Below are positions 57,171-64,000 of a stretch of DNA of 64,000 bases, one piece after another. Each line of letters begins with the position of its first letter. The first letter of the stretch is position 1. Under the pieces are notes generated by a model. The model worked only from the letters and a program-made list of their open reading frames with translations, was not told where the DNA came from and did no database searches. The translations under genes and the position numbers were made by a program. Source of the stretch: Curvularia sp. ZM96 (taxonomy: Eukaryota; Ascomycota; Dothideomycetes; Pleosporales; Pleosporaceae); the NCBI GenBank assembly GCA_022457065.1, contig JAJGBQ010000001.1:1-64000 (forward strand), read 5' to 3'.

Positions 57171-59560
57171 AAGGGCTGCGCCTAAGTAGTCTACTAGATA
57201 GTTATATGACTTAAAACTACGTGATCCTTTCTTTGTATAGACACGTGACGAAGTAAGAAGCATAAGAAGATCTTTTATATAGTTTCTCTTACCTTCCTTA
57301 TCTTTCTTCTTCTATATGATAGGTGAATGCATACTCGTTAGTCAGGCCTCTCCACCCATAACAAGACCCTTGCGGCAGACCTACTTGTAGCAGTTCTTAG
57401 ACCTTAGAAGTCTGTCTATTAACCTAGACTAACGCTGTGCGCTCTAAGCAGAATACCTCTACCTACTTTAGCAGCTTCTATAGTATGCCTCGTGTTTTCA
57501 TTCTCTGTAATAATCTTTCCTTGTATACCCCGTTGTATGCTCCCTTGACATTAAAGCTATTAGGTAGATAGTCCACCAACCCCGCCACGCAGTGTAAATC
57601 TATTCTTAGAGTTGCACTAGTGCTTGCTCGGCTAATCGCTGTTTGCGTGCCCTAAAGTAGTTAGTGGGCAGAAGCCTATGTGTCTCTACTATGTGCGAAA
57701 TCCTCTCTGCCACCACTGACTCTAGTACTTTGCCTAGAGTAGCTAACATTAAGATCGACCTCCATGCCTTTGCAATAGTGTAGTCTTCCTTGCCTGGCTT
57801 CTTAAGCGGTATAATCCTGGCGTGTCTCCATTAGCTAGGTAGCGCTCCCTCTTCTAGCGACTATCAGAATAGCGCAAGCACATAGTCCTTCACTACTAGC
57901 TAGATCTGCTTCCACACGGTAACTAGCAGTCCATCGTATCCAGGTGCTTTCCATGACTTAGCGGCGTGCATCTGCCTTTCCACCTCCTCGAGCATGATAG
58001 TCAGCATTTCCACAGGTGCTCTCTGCGGCCTAGCTCCCTCGTCGTCGATGTTGCTAAGAAGCGGAGGGAAGAAGGTGCCAAGCAGCTTCCCAGCTTATTC
58101 TTCATAGTCGCTCGTAGTTGTGCCGTCTACTCTGCGAAGTGCTGGGACTTTCCCAAACGCTTCGTTACCCGCCTTTAAGTACTTAGCTGCATTCCAGATA
58201 TCGTCGTTGTGCGCCAAGAAGTCATCCCAGTGCTTTCTCTTCTCCTGTCAAATAGCATAATAGTACTACTTTAACGCTCCCTTTACAGTCACCTCTAGGT
58301 CCAGTCTAGCAACTCCTATCCGTTTCGCGGCTCTCGCTCAGTTCCTCCAGTGCGTGTAGATGCGGTGTAGCTATGTCAGGTCCTGCGTCCACCACCTCTT
58401 TACATACGGTAACGGCTTAGCCCTAGATGTTAGTGTGTACACTGCCTCCAGCACTACTACCATCAGTCTATTAGTTCTCTGCTACGTTGTGCCCGCCGGC
58501 GGAGTCCCGCTGAGTGCTCTAGCGATCCTATCGTTAATTATTCTCCACGGTGCGTTCTTTAGCAGAAGCTGCTCTTGTTGCTGCGCCACTAGCACGGAGC
58601 TGTCCAAGACCGTGTCGATTATTTGGTGGTCAGAGCCGTATTCGTTATTATAGGCAGCGCATCTTACCACCGTGTCTACCAACTTTTTAATACTAGCACT
58701 AGATCAATTATCATCTTATAGTTTCCGCACTACCACGTCTTAGTGCCACGCAGGAGCAGGCTGCTAAGCGCGTGTTCTGTTATTAACTCAATAATTAGGT
58801 CTGCCTCGCCCTGTCTAAGTAGCGTCACATCCTCTCCTCCCCACAGCTGGTCGTGCTAATTAAAATCTCTAGCCAGCACCACGTCTACTACTATGCCAGC
58901 CTTTCTTCTCGCACCCTTGCTTACCGTATCTAGCTTGTACCATGCGTCTCAGAGTGCTTGCCAATCTCCTCCTAGTATGTACACCAACACCACCAACACC
59001 CGACGCTCGTGTAGCTGGATAATTCGTCGCTGTCAAGTCTAGCAACTCTACTTGTACCTATTTCGCTTCTATCTCTCTGTTCACCCACAGCATGCTCCGT
59101 ATTGGCCATCTTCCTTCTTGCCAGGTTAATGGCACCATCTTGGTCCATTTGTGGTGGAGCATGGGTGTCGTCAGCAGCTGACCCTAGATACTCTGTGCAT
59201 GCGGCTCCTGGATAGGTACTACCGCCACGTCTTACGGCTCTTTGTCGTTCATCAAGCTTTCATGTACTTCGCTTTGCTTTCTAACATTAAGCTAGATCAT
59301 GTGGAATGCTCTATCAATATTAAGGTGGGTGTAGTATCTAATAGTCTCTGCTAAACGAGTCATACAGTCCTCCGCACAACACACACTTCATTACTACTTC
59401 GCTACAGCTCTTATAGTAATGGCTGTATTTCGCGCATCTCCTATATCTCTACGCCTTTTAATACTAATACGCTTTATGGCCGAGCTTCTAGTAGTAGCAT
59501 TGCCCTAGCCGTAGTTACTGCTTAAATACGCTTGTCGTGCTAGACTCCCCACCCGCGTGG
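57171..59560 (-). mobile_element. Decayed Tad-like non-LTR retrotransposon (LINE)
   Basis: On the minus strand, broken frames read in order: an AP-type endonuclease (DQLWGGEDVTLLRQGEADLI about 58780-58850), a linker (58682-58482), and a reverse transcriptase with KSWKAPGYDGLL (about 57915-57960) and RIIPLKKPGKEDYTIAKAWR (about 57765-57825). The 3' untranslated tail (57362-57171) ends AGCCCTT and matches copies at 25431 and 28965. Many TAG/TAA stops are present and the 5' end is not clear. It is a dead copy; the domain order fits the Tad1/I-like group of fungal LINEs. Confidence 0.85.
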
Positions 59561-60018
59561 AAGAAGCCTTCTACGATAAATCTTCTTGTGTTACTTTTCT
59601 TAGTCACGTACACCACTATAGATCTATACGTCTTAAGGACGTCTCTCTTACTATCGTTCTCTTAACGTCATCTATCTTAACTAGGTAGATTTAGATGCTA
59701 AAAAGTAACGTGTCTCCGCGGGTCTAACGCAATTATTTTAATAGGACCCTAATACTATACTAGTGCATAGCGTAATTAATTAGGTAATTTACGTTACCTA
59801 ACTAGTTACGTGTCTAAGAAGTAGATATACCTAGGTAATGAGATTTGGTTGATAGAGAGGTAAGCTCTAGACTATAGGTTTGTCCATATACAAACAAGGA
59901 GTAGATATTTACTAAGGTAATTATAAGACTAGACAAGCTGGACAGGCACAGAAGGTAGGGAAGACGAGGTCGTAGACGAGTGTAAGTAGTAAATGGCAAT
60001 CAGCCAGTTACAAATAGC
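59561..60018. other. Intergenic, no gene seen
   Basis: This is AT-rich sequence possibly including the remains of the LINE 5' end, then the 3' flank of the patatin gene. Confidence 0.5.
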
Positions 60019-63000
60019 TTAACCAAACTGTTCATTCACCATGGCGAACTTTAGTTCCTCAAGCTCATTTACCACCTCTCTACAAATCATGTCTTCGTAC
60101 TTATCAATTTCCACAAGATGATTGTCTTGTAGTGAACAGTCTAGGCATAGTCGCACAATAGCCCTATACCGCGACCCTAGATTGCTGTTAATCTCTTCAC
60201 AAAGTCTGTCCGCGACAAACCATCGCTGTAGTTCTGGATTATCATTACAGAGACTAACTTCTTCAAGGCTCATGAGGTCTTCCATTTCGGCTTGGTACGC
60301 AATCTCGATGAAGAGTGTCGCAAGTTGAAACAGGTACTCGTTTTTGACGAATGAATCGGTCATGTCACCCTCAAAAGCATCATCCTCATCTATGCCAACG
60401 AGCGATGAGCGCGAGGAGTTCTTGATCTGCACGTTAAGATATGGTGCAGTGAGTATACTTCGAACATCTCTTCCGCTCTTGGGCTGGGGGAAGAAGACGA
60501 CGTCGTCACCTCCCCAGTCCTGCTGTAGTAGAGGCGAGTTTTGGAATTGCAGCATTGCGGAGGCCAGCTGTTTTGCAAGCTCAACTCGTTCGTATTGGAA
60601 TGACTTTCTATCCGTGACAGGGACTTTAGTTGCGAGAACGTCATATAGGGACGTACACTGGCATTGGCTGAGCTTCTGATACGCATCACTAAAGAAGACT
60701 TGATGTTCAGAGTCTTTTTCAACTTGGAAGAAGCCAAGATAGCGATGCGAGTTCAGACATTGTTCCTGGCCGTATGCCATTATTCGGCTGCAAAAGTTGG
60801 TCCATGCCAAAAAGTCGACACCTTTTGCCGAGCTAGAAGACGCAGCGTATGGTTCAATATCTCGACCTGCCACAGCAAACTTGTGATCAACGCTGAGTTG
60901 AATCATTTCTGGTTCAGTTTGCTGCTTGACTTGTTTGTTTGCAGAGAAATCTGTCTTGCTATTCTGATCAATTGTTTCCGCAAATTTCCGTTTGTTGTCA
61001 AGTTCTCTCCTTTTCAAGACCTTGCGCATTCGTCGCTCGTCCGCGCAACGATTCTCTTTATAAGGTGACTTTATCGAAAGCCAAGCGCTGTGAAGTGAAG
61101 CATCACTTGAAGATAGGGTTGTAATATCGCTCGAGAATCGAATCTGAAAGTCCACAAATGTCTGGGAGTCACGCTCAATGGCATGATAGGGCCGCAGCTG
61201 AAACTGAGCCGAGTGACACGCGTGATCGCCACACGCTTTTGCGAGCGCCCGATACACCTCGCTCGATAGCCCTCGCACCAAGCGAGATCGTGCTACAATA
61301 GGATCCACAAGCAAAAGATCCGTATTAGGAGTGTTTTTTGCAATTGACTCTTCAGTGAAACTTGACTGTAAGATTCTATCTTTCTCGAAGAGATATCTCC
61401 GGAGCTTTGCTGGAAGCTGTTTGAAACAACTCCCAGAAGTCTTCACCTTAGCATGTATTACATCAAAGTCGCAGGATCTGACGAGAGCTTCGATTTGCCC
61501 AGGATCTGTTTCGATTCCCTTCTACATGTAGTTTTAGTAGTGTCAACATCATGTGGACCAACGTACTCACTTCCGCAATGCGATCTATGAGCTTATTCAG
61601 TTCAGTCTCCATGTCCTTGAGGCTCTTTTGAAGCTCCGATATGATTCTGAAGAAATCAATGCGCGTCTGCAGGTCTTTTCCCAGTAGAGGTATAAGAGGA
61701 ATTTCGATATCCGGGTCTGGCAGAGCCTCAATCTGAACCAAATGGTTGAATGACGTAGACGAAGGGACTTGAATCAACATGTTGAAACATAACTGACGGA
61801 GGGATTGAGTCAATCCCATAACACTAAGATTGAGCCGATGCATTGACGGAGCAATGTGTTTGATTGCGTCAAAACGTTGGGCGAGCAATGAACAATATGC
61901 CGCGAAACCAAGCAAGTACGCAACAGGTCTTGAAGATGAATTTGACCTTGGATTCAAGCCTGTATGAGCTAACTCAGTTTCCCCCTAATCGTTATAATTA
62001 GAAAATTCGTTACCTGTCAAGGCTGGTGCTTGGAGTTCATAATCGTCGGACGGTTCTTGTGGTCCAGCGTCGTTTAAGTGGCGGATTGGTAATTGTTGAG
62101 AGCCTTCCAAATTGTCCAGCTCAGGTGGGACGGATATGTTTGTAACGGCAAACAGGTTGTGGTAAGATACAATCTTAGAAGCGATGGTGATTTTCATCCG
62201 CTTGATCTCCGCAGCATTAAGATAATCTGCGGTTAAAGCGATCATGTCTCCTATTTCCTCCCACTCCGCGAGTCCTATCTTGCCAACACCTGGTGTATTT
62301 AATCGGAAATAGCTGTTGACAAGATGGTCTCGTTCTAAACTATCCAGAACATCTTCGTGTATCCTCTTGCAACTCGTCAAGCATTGAGCGCAGTATCTTG
62401 CCACTTCGAGTTTGAAACTACTCTTCGGCATTGATGAGCTGAGTATCTTCTTCCGTAATCCTTTTTTAGGTAAATTCTCCGCTGTGACAAGCTGATTAGG
62501 GTCTTCTTCACCGGTACCGAGACTAATCAAACAGCCAATAGGTCGGTCTGGCCATATCTGTCGTACTTCATTGATGACCAGTCTTGTGGGATTGTTCCAG
62601 CCTGTACCTCCGTCTCCATATTTGACATGACCGATAGTGATAGGGGCAAAGAACGTTGGCGCAGCAGAGGTTGCCCGAGCGGCTTCCCATATCCTGCCTG
62701 AGAAAGGGAAATCGTATGGAGTTTTGTATGAGCGGAAGATCTCTGCTCGAGCACCCAAACCTCTTGGGATCGTGCACACCACAAAAATCCGACAACCAGC
62801 CGCTGGTTCCCCACTCAATACACGTTGCTCCTGCGGTAGGTCAACTGTCTCATCTTTAAGCAATTCGTCGGCTGTGAGCGTGTTTGGACGTGGACAAGGG
62901 GCTTCCGCGATGACCTGTTTAATCTGTTTCTCTAGTACTAGGTGATCAAATTTGGCATCAGCCTTGGTAGAGAGTGCGCTGAATGTATCTTTGGAAAGTG

Positions 63001-63296
63001 CGATATACTTTTCAATCGCCTGCTCGACAGTCTGTGTAGACTTTGTCAACCTAGAAGTTGTCTAATACCTTCCGCCCACTTACGTATCGAAGCCTTCCTA
63101 GCATGATCGCAATGAGTCCACCAGTGCTTGTGCCGGCTATTAGATCGAAGTAATCGCAAGGACGGAGCGACTCGGGTGTTTGGTCGGTTAATAGAGCGAT
63201 CTGAAGCATCAAGGCTCGAAGGAGATAGAGGGTAGCGATGCCTCTCACTCCTCCCCCGTCTAGCGACAGGATCTTCAGAGGTTGCCTGTCCGCCAT
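60019..63296 (-). CDS. Patatin-like phospholipase fused to a DUF7580-type domain
   Basis: Exons 63296-63084, 63031-62014, 61959-61571 and 61521-60019 sum to 3,123 nt (1,040 residues) with all phases closing. The N-terminal patatin domain has the oxyanion loop DGGGVRG (residues 13-19), the nucleophile GTSTGG (Ser57) and the dyad Asp in KYGDGGTGW (Asp211). It would hydrolyse lipid acyl esters. After about residue 410 comes a helical region (LQKSLKDMETELNKLIDRIAE-like) and then a domain resembling fungal DUF7580 (LAKACGDHACHSAQFQL, LAKQLASAMLQFQNSPLLQQ). Patatin is a known effector domain of fungal NLR-like proteins; no NB-ARC or NACHT segment is visible here. The 54-nt intron at 61960-62013 is what joins the halves; without it there would be two genes. 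Confidence 0.87.
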
Positions 63297-64000
63297 TGCT
63301 TTGGCTCTTCAAACCGGTAGGGTTGCTAAACTCTGGTAATTGGCTCGTTTGTTGCATACACTGTTCGTCAGAATTCTATCACACCTCTGACTTACACTAT
63401 AGTACAAAGTGAAGATTTACATCAACTGGCTTTTACATGAACTCGAGGCACCTCATTTGTGGTGGGAAGGGTGCGGCAGAGGCTGAGATAAGGACTTGAG
63501 GACTGAGTGCTGGGATGAATCAGGCTGGCCATACACGTCAAGTTATTAACCGCGCTCCCCAGGTGGCCTTTGGGGCTGAGATAACGCCACCACATGACCA
63601 AGATTGATCCAAGCTGCGTTCCAAGTTGCACATTTCTACAAGTTACGGCGGCAGCACATCGAAAGATGGATGGGATTCACTTGGTAACGCTCTCATACAT
63701 GAAATGTGCCAGAACTGATGTTTAGAAATCGTGTAGCGTTCTGAGAGTCATCAGCGATGTATACACAGGGGATAACATGAAGCTGCGCTTCCAGCGCATG
63801 TATCCGTGCGGGGCTGAGGCCCACGCACGAGCCACGTCAGTCGCCTGATTGCGGGGTCTCGCTGTCTCAACTCGAGCTGACAAAACGAACGAGCTCAGCG
63901 AGTAACATACACGTTCTTTCAGAAATGCCTCTGCGACTTTTGTGACGATAATCCTATCCAGCATAGATACACACACATGGCCGGACCAGTTCGACTCGTA
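63297..64000. other. Region upstream of the patatin gene, no gene seen
   Basis: It contains the presumed promoter of the patatin fusion. Short minus-strand frames near 63422-63631 and 63722-63976 show no recognised features. Confidence 0.5.

Noticed and set aside
47065..63296. NLR receptor gene within the caspase/CHAT/patatin cluster
   Set aside because: No Walker A with NB-ARC or NACHT context, and no WD40 or ankyrin repeats, were found there; the TPRs belong to the CHAT gene.

Overview
The window is a left chromosome end of a filamentous ascomycete (Pezizomycotina; the gene families fit a dothideomycete, but this is inference). Evidence: CCCTAA telomere repeats near base 1, introns of 41-115 nt with CTAAC/CTAAT branch sites, Zn2Cys6 and chromodomain proteins, Tad-like LINEs, pogo and hAT transposons, and heavy C-to-T/G-to-A decay of repeats that looks like RIP (repeat-induced point mutation). 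Bases 1-65 are not genomic: they match an untrimmed Oxford Nanopore adapter plus a native barcode.

Bases 66-18186 are subtelomere. Three head-to-tail modules follow the telomere, each with a pyrimidine-rich repeat block and a minus-strand RecQ-type telomere-linked helicase gene. Copies 1 (1897-6468) and 2 (9355-13510) each keep one reading frame broken only by stop codons. Copy 3 (14145-18186) is saturated with RIP-like transitions. Degenerate telomere repeats lie at the module junctions.

Copy 3 is cut off by a 6.3-kb hAT element (18187-24521) that shows little RIP. It carries three genes: a minus-strand five-exon histone H3-like gene with a long acidic N-terminal extension, an unrecognised charged protein with an acidic C-terminus, and a hAT transposase. 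All nine predicted introns contain the 9-mer TTATCACAG or a close variant, in the sense orientation. In eight of nine it occurs as a tandem pair or triplet with an exact 13-nt period, and the same arrays lie upstream of the genes and near the element ends. This is the most novel content of the window.

Bases 24522-29680 are a RIP-scarred transition zone with two truncated LINE tails, a broken PD-(D/E)XK-like gene and one intact secreted PhiA-like cell-wall protein. From 29.7 kb ordinary genes appear: a six-exon tyrosinase, an MFS transporter, a remnant ammonia-lyase split by a pogo element, a Zn2Cys6 regulator, and a predicted chromodomain-acetyltransferase fusion.

Bases 47-63 kb hold a cluster suggestive of self/non-self recognition or regulated cell death: a caspase-fold protein, a DUF6594 membrane protein, a TPR-CHAT protease-like protein and a patatin-DUF7580 fusion, with an isochorismatase-like gene and a decayed LINE between them. 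Function of the cluster is inferred from domains only.
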